Shown here one piece after another: positions 11,707 to 22,400 of a stretch of 64,000 nucleotides of DNA (within the stretch, counting starts at the first letter, position 1; each line of letters begins with the position of its first letter). The position numbers were made by a program, and so were the translations under genes. The notes beneath the pieces are model-generated. The model searched no databases. It was not told where the DNA came from and saw only the letters and a list, made by a program, of their open reading frames with translations. Source of the stretch: Dichetophora obliterata (taxonomy: Eukaryota > Arthropoda > Insecta > Diptera > Sciomyzidae); contig OY986435.1 in assembly GCA_963920525.1 (NCBI GenBank), positions 297,711,708 to 297,775,707 of the forward strand, given 5' to 3'.

Positions 11707-14700
11707 ATTTTGAAAATCCATCAACAACAACTAACAAATACTTGTACCCTTTTGAAGTCGACGTCATTGGTCCTAAATGATCCAAATGAAGTGTGACGAG
11801 TGGTAAATCGTCTTTAGGGATAGGACAAAGTTTTCCTTCTTTTTTCCCATATTTTCGATTCATTACTATACATTGAATACAACACTGGATGCACCGTTCC
11901 ACTTTCGACTTTAGTTTGTCTATGTAATAGTCTCTTTGTAACAATTCCATAGTCTTTTGGATTCCAAAATGACCGTTTTCGTGAGCTTTTTTAATTATGT
12001 CTTTTTCCATTGAGTTAGGAACGACAACGATTTCCCTTCCATCAATATGTTTCATCAAAATACCGTTGCATACCAAATAGTCCTCGAACTGTTCAGTTTC
12101 CAAAATCTTTTTGATAGAAATAATTTTTTCATCATTACCTTGTTCATTTTTAATAAGTGCAGAAAGAGTTGATTCCAGCACTAAAATAGGATTCCGACTA
12201 AGAGCATCCACATGTTTCATCCGTTCACCTTTTCGGTGTTCCATCACGTAATCGTACTCTTCGAGATATAATGTCCATCTCTTTACTCTTGGAGGAATGT
12301 CCGCTTTGTTGACTGTCCTCTGAAATGCGGCACAATCTGTAACGATTTTAAATTTTATTCCCAACAAATATGGCCTTAATTTTTTAACAGCCTCAATTAT
12401 CGCAAGAACCTCCAATTCATACGAATGATAATTTTTTTCTGCATCACTGGTCGCTTTACTCCAAAAGTATATAGGTTTGAATTCTGAATCGGTTTGCTTT
12501 TGCAGCAAAATTGCACCTAAACCAATTTTACTTCCATCTGTATGCAACTCAGTGATAGCCGTAGGATCATAAAGATGTAAGACAGGTTTATTTAAAAGTT
12601 TGTCCTTTACCGCCTCAAATGCCAATAAATGTTGTTTTTCAAAATTAATCTTTTTAATATCTTTTCGCAATAACTTTGTTAATGGTGCCACTATCATTCC
12701 ATAATCTTTTATGAACTTACGAAAATATCCGGTTAGACCCAAGAAACTTTGGAGTTGTTTTTCTGTTGTAGGAACAGGAAAGTTTTTGACAGCCTTCAAT
12801 TTGTGATGTGATGGAAAAATTGTTGAATCAGATACTCTATAACCAAGATACTCAACTTGAGTCTTTAAAAACTGACATTTCTTCCAGCTTAGTTCTAGGC
12901 CATTGTCAGCTGCAACTTCAAGAACAATTTTTAAGCGAGCAATGCCTTCCTCATAATTTTGCGAAGGAATAATCAAATCATCGACATAGTGAATTACAAT
13001 ACCTTGTCTTATTAAATCCGAGAAAACTGAAGATACAAATCGATTAAAGCTGGATGGAGAATTGCTAAGACCAAATGGTGTTTTTGTTAACATGAACTGC
13101 CCATCTTGCGTAGAGAAAGAGGTATATTTCATGCTCTCCTTATCCATAGGTACATGAAAAAAACCATTCTTCAAATCGATTGTCGAAAAAATCTTTGCAT
13201 TCACTAGTTTGTCGATTTGATCATCGATGCGTTGCATTGGAAACCTATCCTTTTTGATAACTTTGTTCAGTTTTCGAAAGTCAACGCAAAGACGGTACCT
13301 CCCATCTTTTTTCCTTACCACAACCACAGGACTTGAAAATTCAGACTTACTCGGAACTATAACACCGTCTTTTAACCATTCGTCTATTTGCTCACGGACC
13401 ACTCGGGATTCCAATGGTGCTAGTCTTCTTGGACGTTGATAAATAGGTGTCTCGTCATTCAAAATCAAGTTGGTTTTAATGGGGCAGTCAACTATCTTTT
13501 TTGGTTGATATTTTCTATACATATCTAAAATCATGTTTTCAAATCTTTTGTCTACGTCTAATTCCAAAACATCATCTACTAAATTCATGGTTTCAAAGAT
13601 GTCTTTAGAGTTTTTACAAATTTTTTTAAGAGATAATCCTTCTGACGTTATGTGAAGCTCACAGTTTTCTAAAAATTCTCTTCCTAGTATGATATCGTAA
13701 CCCATACATGCATTTGGCATCAAATAAAATTGACAATCATATTCCTCATCTGCTACAGAAAAAACTTGATCCAGTAACCCCTTTGGCATTACCTCTTTCG
13801 ATCCAAGACCGACAAAAGTTCTTGTGGTATGTTGATAATTCGGGTGACCAATTGTTCTATGGACTTCTTCTTTCATCAGATTTACGCAGCTGCCAGTGTC
13901 CACTAATGCCCTAAAAGACTTGAGCCTGATTGTAACAAGCACTGTTGGTACCTCCTTATTTGACATCAAAATGTTTACATTTGAATCAGAACTTTTAAAA
14001 ACGAGCTGGTTTCTTTGAGTGCATGATTTGGCAATGTGCCCGAACGAATTACATTTAAAACATTTTAGTCCTTTATTGGCATTTGGACAATTCTTTGAGC
14101 TGTGACCAACCGTACCGCAGCTAAAACATTTGATCCGTCCCTGCTGAAACGTGGCGCTATAACGTTCCGTTACCTTGATTGACTTGATTCGCTCGTATTC
14201 AATAAATTTCATCTTAAGCTCTTGAAAATTTGAAGCACCATGAAGAATCATTTTCTCCATTGAATGGTCTTCAATACCATCGACGATATATCCAATTGTA
14301 GCAATGTCTTCCAAACATATTCGTCCAGCTATTTCTCTCATCTCGTACATGTAAGACCTCCAAGATTCCGAAGCATGTTTTTTGCGACGCCTTAAAACTT
14401 CGTGAATATCTCGACTGTTAACTTGCATCTGAAACTCATGAGTTAAGGCGTCTTTAAATTGCATCCACGATAATATTCCACGCTCTTTTGACATGAAAGA
14501 CTTAGCTGCTCCACGTAATTGTTTTTTGCCATACATAAGAATATCTCGATCTGTCCAATGAAATAGAATCTTAATTTCTTCCATACTAGCTAGCCATGAA
14601 CCTACAGGAACATTTACATCTTCACCACTAAATGGTTCCACAGCGTCTTCTACATCCTTAAAAGAAAGCATACGGAATTTCTCCGTTAAAACTCTAGCAT

Positions 14701-14980
14701 GCACATCACCTGAATTACTACGAAACTCTTCAGCCTCACGATCAATACCGCATGCCTGTGAAGCTATATCCATTTGAGTAGCGTCTGGTATAGCACTTAT
14801 ATCATCATTTGCTTCAGCGTTTTGTTCCTCCAAATTTTCAGCATCAGCTGCCACCAAATTCATCAAGCGAAGTTTCAAAACGGCTTTGGATCCTTGTACG
14901 GACGATTTGCGTCGTTCAAGTTCGAAGCGGAGTTGCGAAACAGACATCTTGTCGACCATCGTCAGCGGAATTGTATTCAT
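11654..14980 (-). CDS. Gag-pol polyprotein, truncated in integrase
   Basis: 1108 codons in one open frame, starting at an ATG about 80 bp inside the 5' LTR. Domains in order: a SAP-like motif at about residues 10-44 (VSQLRFELERR ... GSKAVLKLRL), a gag region, two CCHC knuckles at 285-298 and 307-320, aspartic protease DTGS at 361-364, reverse transcriptase with YVDD at 665-668, RNase H starting TDGSKIG near 814, the integrase HHCC zinc module at about 1000-1037, then the first two integrase-core aspartates (near 1067 and 1087). The frame then enters LTR sequence, so the catalytic glutamate and C-terminal part are absent. Gag, protease, RT and RNase H look intact; integration by its own product should fail. 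Separate gag and pol frames are not used. No env frame is present. Confidence 0.93.
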   Translation of the reverse strand: MNTIPLTMVDKMSVSQLRFELERRKSSVQGSKAVLKLRLMNLVAADAENLEEQNAEANDDISAIPDATQMDIASQACGIDREAEEFRSNSGDVHARVLTEKFRMLSFKDVEDAVEPFSGEDVNVPVGSWLASMEEIKILFHWTDRDILMYGKKQLRGAAKSFMSKERGILSWMQFKDALTHEFQMQVNSRDIHEVLRRRKKHASESWRSYMYEMREIAGRICLEDIATIGYIVDGIEDHSMEKMILHGASNFQELKMKFIEYERIKSIKVTERYSATFQQGRIKCFSCGTVGHSSKNCPNANKGLKCFKCNSFGHIAKSCTQRNQLVFKSSDSNVNILMSNKEVPTVLVTIRLKSFRALVDTGSCVNLMKEEVHRTIGHPNYQHTTRTFVGLGSKEVMPKGLLDQVFSVADEEYDCQFYLMPNACMGYDIILGREFLENCELHITSEGLSLKKICKNSKDIFETMNLVDDVLELDVDKRFENMILDMYRKYQPKKIVDCPIKTNLILNDETPIYQRPRRLAPLESRVVREQIDEWLKDGVIVPSKSEFSSPVVVVRKKDGRYRLCVDFRKLNKVIKKDRFPMQRIDDQIDKLVNAKIFSTIDLKNGFFHVPMDKESMKYTSFSTQDGQFMLTKTPFGLSNSPSSFNRFVSSVFSDLIRQGIVIHYVDDLIIPSQNYEEGIARLKIVLEVAADNGLELSWKKCQFLKTQVEYLGYRVSDSTIFPSHHKLKAVKNFPVPTTEKQLQSFLGLTGYFRKFIKDYGMIVAPLTKLLRKDIKKINFEKQHLLAFEAVKDKLLNKPVLHLYDPTAITELHTDGSKIGLGAILLQKQTDSEFKPIYFWSKATSDAEKNYHSYELEVLAIIEAVKKLRPYLLGIKFKIVTDCAAFQRTVNKADIPPRVKRWTLYLEEYDYVMEHRKGERMKHVDALSRNPILVLESTLSALIKNEQGNDEKIISIKKILETEQFEDYLVCNGILMKHIDGREIVVVPNSMEKDIIKKAHENGHFGIQKTMELLQRDYYIDKLKSKVERCIQCCIQCIVMNRKYGKKEGKLCPIPKDDLPLVTLHLDHLGPMTSTSKGYKYLLVVVDGFSKLVIIISCYTTILYNLIL

Positions 14981-15039
14981 CTTGGCTTTGTTTCTTATTC
15001 TTTCGTCTTTGTATCGTCGTTAAATTGCGTCTTTTGATA

Positions 15040-15059
15040 CTTTTAGGTTGAGCCCCCAA
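15040..15059 (-). promoter_or_regulatory. Putative primer-binding site of the gypsy element
   Basis: Just inside the 5' LTR, after a few T residues, the minus strand reads TGGGGGCTCAACC. The first nine bases match the 3' acceptor end of proline tRNAs (which end in GAGCCCCCA); the match fades after that. Short primer-binding sites are usual in insect gypsy elements, but the tRNA assignment is inference. Confidence 0.5.
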
Positions 15060-15062
15060 AAA

Positions 15063-15258
15063 TGTAGGCAAGTTAAACAACGTAACTAATTTTAAATAGC
15101 AACTGCTTTATTTCAATGAATTTTTCCTAATAATTTTTATTTTCGATTTTCTCTAAAAAGTATTTTCTCAATTACGATTAAAATAAAGGATACTCAATTA
15201 CAATTCTACAGTATTAAATTGTAAAGTATAGTAGTATAACAAGATATGATAATCACCA
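15063..15258 (-). repeat. 5' LTR of the gypsy element
   Basis: 196 bp, identical by eye to the copy at 11511-11706. In element orientation it is followed by the putative primer-binding site and the gag-pol start. It abuts a hAT transposase relic on its outer side. Confidence 0.95.
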
Positions 15259-15299
15259 CATATATGAATATATATGCTCTGAAAACTACAAATAAATTG

Positions 15300-15960
15300 A
15301 TGTAAATGATACCAAGTTTTTAAAACATCCTAAAGACATTTATTTAGGAGCCGAGGTACATTCGGCTTTAAGTTGCACGCATAAATTATTCGAATCAGAT
15401 GAAATCGGTTTTAGAGAACATTGTTTAAAATTTGATGTTGAGCTATGCAATTGTTTATTACAAAAGTTTGATTTTGGGAGATTTTTCTAAAATGTGTCGA
15501 ACTTTTAGCACCTACGAAAATTTTAAAAAAGGCGAGATTTCACTATTTTCAATTTGTGTATTTTTCTACTAATGTAATCGAATGTAATGTCATCCATTCA
15601 GAGAAATTGCAAGAAATATACAATAAGTTGCATGAGTTGCGCCACTTTAATTTCAGTGATTTGAATTTACTGAATGAAAATAATATTGAAACTTTTTGGA
15701 AAACAATTTTTGATCAGAAACATGGAGATAATTCCGAAGTCTTTCCAGTACTTAGAAAACTAGTTTATGTTGTTTTAACGATACCTGTAGCAACAGCAAA
15801 TATAGAACGTATTTTTTCACAAATAAATATTAATAAAACTAAGATCAGAAATAAATTAGTAATTCTCATCTTGTGAGGGATTCTTTGAAGAAGAGATTTT
15901 TTAAGGAAAAGCGACTGGAACTGCACAAATTTCAAACAATCATCAGAAATGATAAAAAAG
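15300..15960 (+). pseudogene. hAT-family transposase C-terminal relic
   Basis: The frame 15556-15876 ends with a stretch matching the hAT C-terminal dimerisation region: FPVLRKLVYVVLTIPVATAN, then IERIFSQIN and NKTKIRNKL. The S/A-x-x-ER-x-FS core is the hallmark of this domain. Upstream, 15320-15490 has a decayed frame (GAEVHSALSCTH...) with stops, and after 15876 a frameshifted continuation (SLKKRFFKEKRLELHKF) can be followed to about 15950. The start codon, zinc finger and catalytic DDE part are missing. The gypsy element lies immediately to the left and may have separated this relic from the rest; no matching fragment was recognised beyond 11510. Non-functional. Confidence 0.75.
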
Positions 15961-16421
15961 TTTGATCAAAAAATGTTTAAAATATAATTCAATTTTTCAT
16001 ATTTCATTATCATTTCATTATTTGTAAATGTTCGATTTTTCTTAAACAGTCTTTCCATTGCAAAATTTCACAAAAGGTTTGATATAAAATTTATTTCTGA
16101 TTTCTGCATTGGCTGGTGCTTCAGGAATCGATAAAACAACATAAACAACTTTCCTTTGTAATTTCTTTGTAACTTTTCTTTGTAAAAGACTTGCAATTAT
16201 CTCCACATTTCTTAAATCAATCCACTAAAACTAATGTGATTTATTAATGTGTAAGACTATTTTATATAGAATGTAATTTACTATGATCTCAAAAATTGGT
16301 AATGACATTAATATTCATATAAATATCAAATATTTATTTATACTAATTTTCAAGTTTTTTAATAAATTGATAATTTAAATTATTTTAGTTAATGAATGCG
16401 ATTGTTTTCGTTTTTTTTTAA
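15961..16421. other. AT-rich spacer
   Basis: Nothing recognised between the hAT relic and the Helitron 5' end. The base just before the Helitron is A, as expected for an A/T target. Confidence 0.5.
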
Positions 16422-16536
16422 TCTATAGTAATAAAACTCATTTTCTGTTTGTTTGTTTGTTTGGCCTCTATACAAATCTAAACAGCTCAACGGATTTCGC
16501 TCAAACTAGGTACACGTATTAAGTTTATCCCAGCAA

Positions 16537-17700
16537 TGGTGTTTTCAAAATAAACTACATCTTAATGTCAATAAATGCAATGTTATTAGCTTTTCTCGTA
16601 AAAACAACGTAACATTACATACCTACCACCTCAATAGTATCGAACTAAAAAGGGTCAACCATATAGTGGATCTTGGAGTTGTCTTAGATTGCAAGATGCG
16701 CTTTAATCTGCACTATGATAAAATTGTGTCCAGGGCCAGCAAACAGCTCGGTTTTATAAAAAGACGTGCAAATGAATTCAAGAATATATGGGTCACTACA
16801 TCCTTGTACCGTGCATTAGTGCGCCCAATACTTGAATATGCATGCATAATTTGGAATCCATCTTTCGATTCCCATAGAGAAAGAATTGAGTCTATTCAAA
16901 AGCAGTTCTTACTATACGCGCTTAGAGATATGTACAACCCCCATGATTATTGTAGCCTTCCATCATATGAACATAGACTCAGCCTTTTAAATTTGATGCC
17001 ACTATCAACAAGAAGATCGTTATTGGGCTCATGCTTCACATTTGATGTAATTAATGGTGCTATTCACAGCGAATATATTTCTAATATGATTTCCTTTAAC
17101 GATCCAATTAGGCGCACTAGGCATACTCGATTGTTAACTGAATATCAGCACCAAACTACATATGCAAATAATGAACCCATCAGTCGTTGTTGCAGAGAAT
17201 TTAATAATATCTCTATATACTACTCACCTTCTATGTCCAAATCCTCTTTCAAGCAAACCCTATATAAATCACTCAGAAATCAGAATTAACACAGGCCTCA
17301 GATAAACTACATACATGTATGGATTTATATGTATAAGCATTTAGTTTAATAAATCAAAATTCTTTAACATCCCTCTCCAAATCTCCCATTTACATCCTTT
17401 TGTCCTTATAGTCTTTAAGAATAATATATATACATCGTATCTTAAGTGTGTATATAGTCTTTCTTGTTTTCCTCCTCTTCTCTTAGTTTTGACATGGTTT
17501 TTGAAATCATGTCAATCTGGTGGGCGGAGTATGCCCACTAAGAGCACCAAATAAAAAATAAAATAAAAACAAGGAAAGGGGAGAAGAAAAACAAAAAACT
17601 TAGTAATAAGTAAACAAAACCTGTTAGAATAAGTTAGAATAAGTAAATTGCATTGCCTTGTTTGGCCAATAAATAAATAAATAAATAAATAAAATGTTAC
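16537..17700 (+). pseudogene. 5'-truncated LINE reverse transcriptase C-terminus inside the Helitron
   Basis: The reading frame opens at WCFQNKLHLNVNKC (16537), the motif that normally follows the YADD box, and continues without a break to the stop near 17287: DLGVVLDCKMRFNLHYDKIV, then LGFIKRRANEF, then LYRALVRPILEYACIIWNP and the remaining C-terminal region. So everything before and including the catalytic box is missing, as in 5'-truncated LINE insertions. A 3' UTR follows and the copy ends in an (AATA)n tail at about 17670-17693. It is related in layout to the LINEs at 6.1-9.0 kb and 27.15-28.07 kb but differs in sequence, so it is a separate subfamily. Confidence 0.85.
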
Positions 17701-18384
17701 ATACTTATTTTTTGCCACGCCCCCTCTGAATTTTTCAACTAAGGGCAATTTTGTTATTATAAAACTTTTTACCATCGGAGATTTTTTTGTATTTAATTTT
17801 AAAAATTTTTTGTCAATTTTTTGACGTCAAAAACACTCACATATCTTCAAAATTGGAAAAATTTTCAGTACAACTTTTTCATAAAATATCGTTACCTAAG
17901 AATGAGAAAAAAACGACATGAAAATCAAAGTTTGGTCTTTCGATGCAAATATCTCCGCTGTCCATTAATATATTTCATTCAAATTTTTTTTGTTCAAAAG
18001 TTCAATAAAATCACTTAACAAAAGTAGGTTGAACTGTACCGTTAAGTTAGTGTGTATATGTTTTATGATTATGTCAAAAAAGGTCCAAAATATTGACTTT
18101 TTACTCAAAAAATGACTCAAAAATTGTTGTTGTTGTAAAAATGAAATCAATTAAAAATTGCACATCTGGCTAACTTTCATATGACATAGCATTTAATTTA
18201 TGTGAAAAAATTACCCCAATATCTCTTTCCAATCAAAAGTTATGGCTTAAAATCTATTTTTTCATACCAGACTTTTAATAAAACTGAGTTTTGTTTTAAA
18301 ATTCTCTATATAGGAATGAAGTTGTGTGTCTAGAGTAATTATAAACATTTTAGTGTATATAAAATCTTGCTTTTTGTCTCACCA

Positions 18385-18401
18385 CCCCCCCCCCCCCCCC
18401 C
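18385..18401. repeat. Homopolymer of 17 C
   Basis: An uninterrupted run of C within the Helitron body in otherwise AT-rich DNA; likely slippage-prone, and its length may vary between reads. Confidence 0.9.
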
Positions 18402-19474
18402 TCCTGTTAAATCTGTGTTATTGTGATTTGTCATTTTTCTCACTATTGTTTTATCGTTGTCACTCAGTTCTTTATCAATGATACTTTAAATGTTCTATAT
18501 ATATCACTGTATCATCGAAAAGATGACTGTGAATAAGAATGCTGTAAAAGTTAATTTTTTCATGTTTAATGTGTTCTTTAAACTATATCGTTGAAAGTCA
18601 AATTTCCACGCCAATTAAATGTACCGACATATAAAAGCCAGCGAAATTTTGGCATTTTAACTCTCCAATCATAGTTGTAAGCTTGGCTGCATTAAACAAA
18701 TTTTTCGGTTCAATTGCGTACTAACCGAAAGTATGCTGAAAAGTATGCTGGAAAATGTTATAAATTAGAAATAAGTACTGCATTACCGACACTATTCCAA
18801 TATATTAGAAAAGTCAGTAACTGTTATCCAATTTAGTTCTTTTCGCACATAGCGTAAACTTGCAGCAAATAACATAATGGCACTTCTTCACTGTTCTTGC
18901 AGATTTTTCTGCTGGATTTATGTCGATCTGTTAACGTCGATAATATTGCTACAGGTTGCTGTACAAACTATAATAAAAATTAAAAAGCGACTGCTTTGTT
19001 AACTTACACCTTTTTGCTAATTTCCTTAAAAAAACGACTACAATTTTTCGTATAAAATAGTAATTCAGAAGATTTAAGAAATTGCATCAACTATCAGACT
19101 CAATTTATATTAATTTTTTATTTAGAGACAATCCAATTGTTATTTTCCAACTGGAAAAACTACTAAAAAATTTTAGGAAGATTTTTATAAATTTGATTTT
19201 CATTAGCGAAGTGCAAGTAACATGCTTACCAGTAGCCTGTAAATTCAGTTTAGAACTAAAAAACAGTTTTTGATTGTGAAAAAACAGTGATAAAATTATT
19301 TCTTCGTTAAAATAGCTTGGTAAATTTTTTAACTAATATTTTTATAGTGGTCTTAAACATAAATTTAACACGTTTTTACAAAATTCCAAAATTTACAAAA
19401 ACATTTAATCGAAAAGTGTATATTAAAATTTTTGTATAAATGACTCTCGAGTAGCACCGGGTATATCAGCTAGT

Positions 19475-22400
19475 TATTAATATAATTTAAATACTTTATT
19501 TCGAATACAATAATAAAAATTTTAAAGCACTCATAGTAAAAATATGCGTTTTAGTTATTTTTTTTAGTTCTAGTTTTTTCACAAAAAATAAGCTTTTTCC
19601 TGAAAATTAAAGTTTAAAAAATATGGCAACTCTGTTTTTTATTTAAAGGTAAATCCAATTTTAAATAAACGCCTGTCAATTTATCAAAATCACAAACTTT
19701 TTTTTTTTCTTTTTTAAATTTTTAAGCATATTTTTAAGCATTTCCGCCAAAAGGTCTACCACGGCTGAAAAATTAAATGTTACTTAAAATTCGTTTTAAC
19801 CTCCATAATAGAGAAAAAAACGTTTAAATTTATGTTGTGAGAGTACTGAGAGCTAATCTCACTTTAAATTTAAAAAAATGGCAGCAAACATGATAAATGG
19901 CAACAAGAGTTAAAAAATGGTGACAAAAGTTAAAAAATTTAAACAAAAGTTGAAATTTTATAAGCATAATAAATACTCGTGTAGTACAAAGTTTAATTAA
20001 ATTTTTTCAGTTTTTGATTGTAACTGTCCTAAATTACACTTTACATGTTTTTCTAGTTCAATTAAATAAATAAAACTATAAAATATATACACTTCTTTGA
20101 AAGAAAAAATTTGTCACATAACGTATATAAAACGTATTTGACGTATTTGTCAAATAACGTATCATACTATGGTTTGTATAAAAATAATTAAAAAAGATTT
20201 TTCAACGAAACAATTATGAATAAGTAGCAATATTATTGAAGATTTCATTAAAAACTTTCATAAAAAAACTCGTGCACACTTCGCAGATTTTTTTCGTTTA
20301 TATCGATGCAGGTAAGAACCACTTCTATTATATGTCACGTAACTATCATTTTTGGTGGCTTTTATCTGAGAGCCGAATTTTCGACAACTCTTAGCTTTTA
20401 CACCTTGTATAGTACGCTTAGTAAACTATTGAAAAATCATAATAAGAAAACTGTAAGTTTAATTTTTCTTTGTTTTTCTACTCATTAAATTCGTATGACA
20501 GTCTCGTGCGTAGCTACGGAAATGCCCATATGTCATTCTATTTATCAAAGTCATAAACGAAAATTACAACTGTTCCTACTTTAAAGCAACAGTATTCTCA
20601 CTTCAACTATAAGACTTTTAAAACTCGTTTATGAATACAGCGATTTTAAAGAGTTCTTTAACTTTAAAAAGCATTTTAACTAAAAAACGTTTGAAAGCTG
20701 TTTTAAAATACTTTTTTTAAGAATACGGCTGTAAGTCTTTTTGTATAATTTTCTATGAAGCAATTTATACGAAAAAATTCTGAGTCTTTTCACATAATTT
20801 TGTGTGGATTCGCGATCTCGTGTTCGTTTCGAGCTCGTTTACGAGCCCAAGATTGCGAGTCTGAGATGTCGTACTCGTTAACGAACTCGTTTACGAATCG
20901 TTATACGTTTGGTGTTTATTGGACTGACATCGATACCAGTGTAGTTAGGTTATGACACTGCTAAAATATCGAAATAGAGAAAAAAAGGCAGCAAGATTCA
21001 AGGCTCTCTTCTTAATTTTTGAAAATATCAAGTTTTAAGTTTGACCCTATCGGAAATTGTAAAACACTTTATTAAGAAGCAAGTAAAAAGGGCTTCACTC
21101 TGCCTATGAATAGTGCTTTTGAAGAGTGCTTTGCACTCGCTACGAATTGAGCTTCAAGTAAGCTATTTGCTTTCGAGATTCTTCGATTTGTTTCGTTATC
21201 TACTCTGCTGGCTACACGTACTCGCATCACTTAGATTACTTGTACTTTTCTTGCCATTACTCATCACTAGTATTCGCAAAAAGTTAAATACGTGAGAAGG
21301 TTTTGCAGCAAAATAGTGAAAAATATAAGGTTAAATCATTTGTAAACTGTTAAAATGTAATGTTTTTTAAAAAAAGGTAATAAAATGAGTGGAAACTGTT
21401 CGGATATTCTAAAATTAAGTTGCGCATTCAGGTGCGAACGAAGAAGGTGCTCTTTCCTAAGGGAGAGCAAAGCGCTTTTTTAATCACTTTTTATAGCGAG
21501 AACAAAGGTCTTCTCTCCAATGACATGACAATGTTAAAAAAGCTTTATTTAAAACGAGGACAAAGTGCTATTGTGGTTTTGTAAAGTGCTTTTCAAGTGG
21601 TTTCAAAGCGCTTTGTTTCCTAAAGGGGACTCATAAATTTCTGAGAATGTAGGTAAATACAACAGCTATGATGACTTCTGATGCAGTTAAGTGAGGCCCC
21701 AAATTGTATACTAATAAGGATATTTTAAGAAAGGCCTTATAAAGATAGTCATAACAAAAGTTGTGGCGTCTTTTGGCCAAGGCTTAACAACTAATATATT
21801 TAAACAATAAGATTTCAACTTAAACATTTTTGTTGCATGAAACGTTTTCAGAAGCAAACATGTTTATTTCTGCATAAAATTAAGTAAGAGTTAAAAAACA
21901 CCATTCTTTCTGCCATCTATTTAATTAGCAAGAAGAAAAAGCGAGCTACCAGCTACAACCGCATCTTTGAGTCATCGCTAGATTTCCGTGGCAATAACTA
22001 ACATCTACCTGAGCGGAAAAGCAAAAAAATATTACAGCTAGGAAAAACGCGGCGGAAAAGCGGAAGACAACACTTGAGCAGAACGTTTGACTCGGTGCGA
22101 GCTTATTTCATTTCTAAAGCAGGTAATTATAAATTTCTTTATGCCACGATAAAAGTTATTATTAGAATTTTGAAATTCTTTGTAATATTGCAAGGAATGA
22201 CGTAGACTTGACTGGCCTTAAGTTTTTGTTACTTATTGCAACGGTAATTATGACAAGTTGTGGCCAAAGTAGCAAATTAAGATTTCCTCAAACGTTGACT
22301 TGTTCTTTATTATTAAACTTAGTGTTTTTATAAAAAGTCATATTATATATGAATATAAACTGACGATTTTTGTAAGCGTTTCTTTGCTAACGTAAAATCA

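Larger units (their letters stand above)
11511..15258 (-). mobile_element. Ty3/gypsy LTR retrotransposon, internally deleted, identical LTRs
   Basis: A 3748-bp element on the minus strand bounded by two 196-bp direct repeats that I read as identical. It contains one continuous gag-pol frame with CCHC knuckles, protease, reverse transcriptase, RNase H and the start of integrase, in the Ty3/gypsy order. The internal part runs straight from the integrase core into the 3' LTR, so the rest of integrase and the polypurine tract are missing. Flanks are ATATATA on the left and, after one extra C, ATATATG on the right; this fits an ATAT-type target but leaves one base unexplained. Identical LTRs imply recent insertion, so the deleted form was probably copied in trans or made during reverse transcription. 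Confidence 0.93.
16422..19474 (+). mobile_element. Helitron-type element, non-autonomous
   Basis: The left end starts TCTATAGTAATAAAACTC, then TTTGTTTGTTTGTTTGG and a CGGATTTCGCTCAAACTAGG segment, closely resembling the 5' ends of animal Helitrons as I remember them. The right end reads GAGTAGCACCGGG...CAGCTAGT, the usual CTAGT terminus, preceded by an ACCGGG-type motif. It lies between A (16421) and T (19475), as Helitrons do, without target duplication. There is no Rep/helicase coding sequence, so it is non-autonomous. The customary 3' hairpin just before CTAGT is not obvious. Interior content: a truncated LINE (16537-17693) and otherwise anonymous AT-rich DNA with a 17-C run at 18385-18401. 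Confidence 0.8.

Noticed and set aside
13227..13914. Plus-strand ORFs opposite the gypsy pol gene
   Set aside because: They lie antisense to protease/RT coding sequence and have no features of their own.
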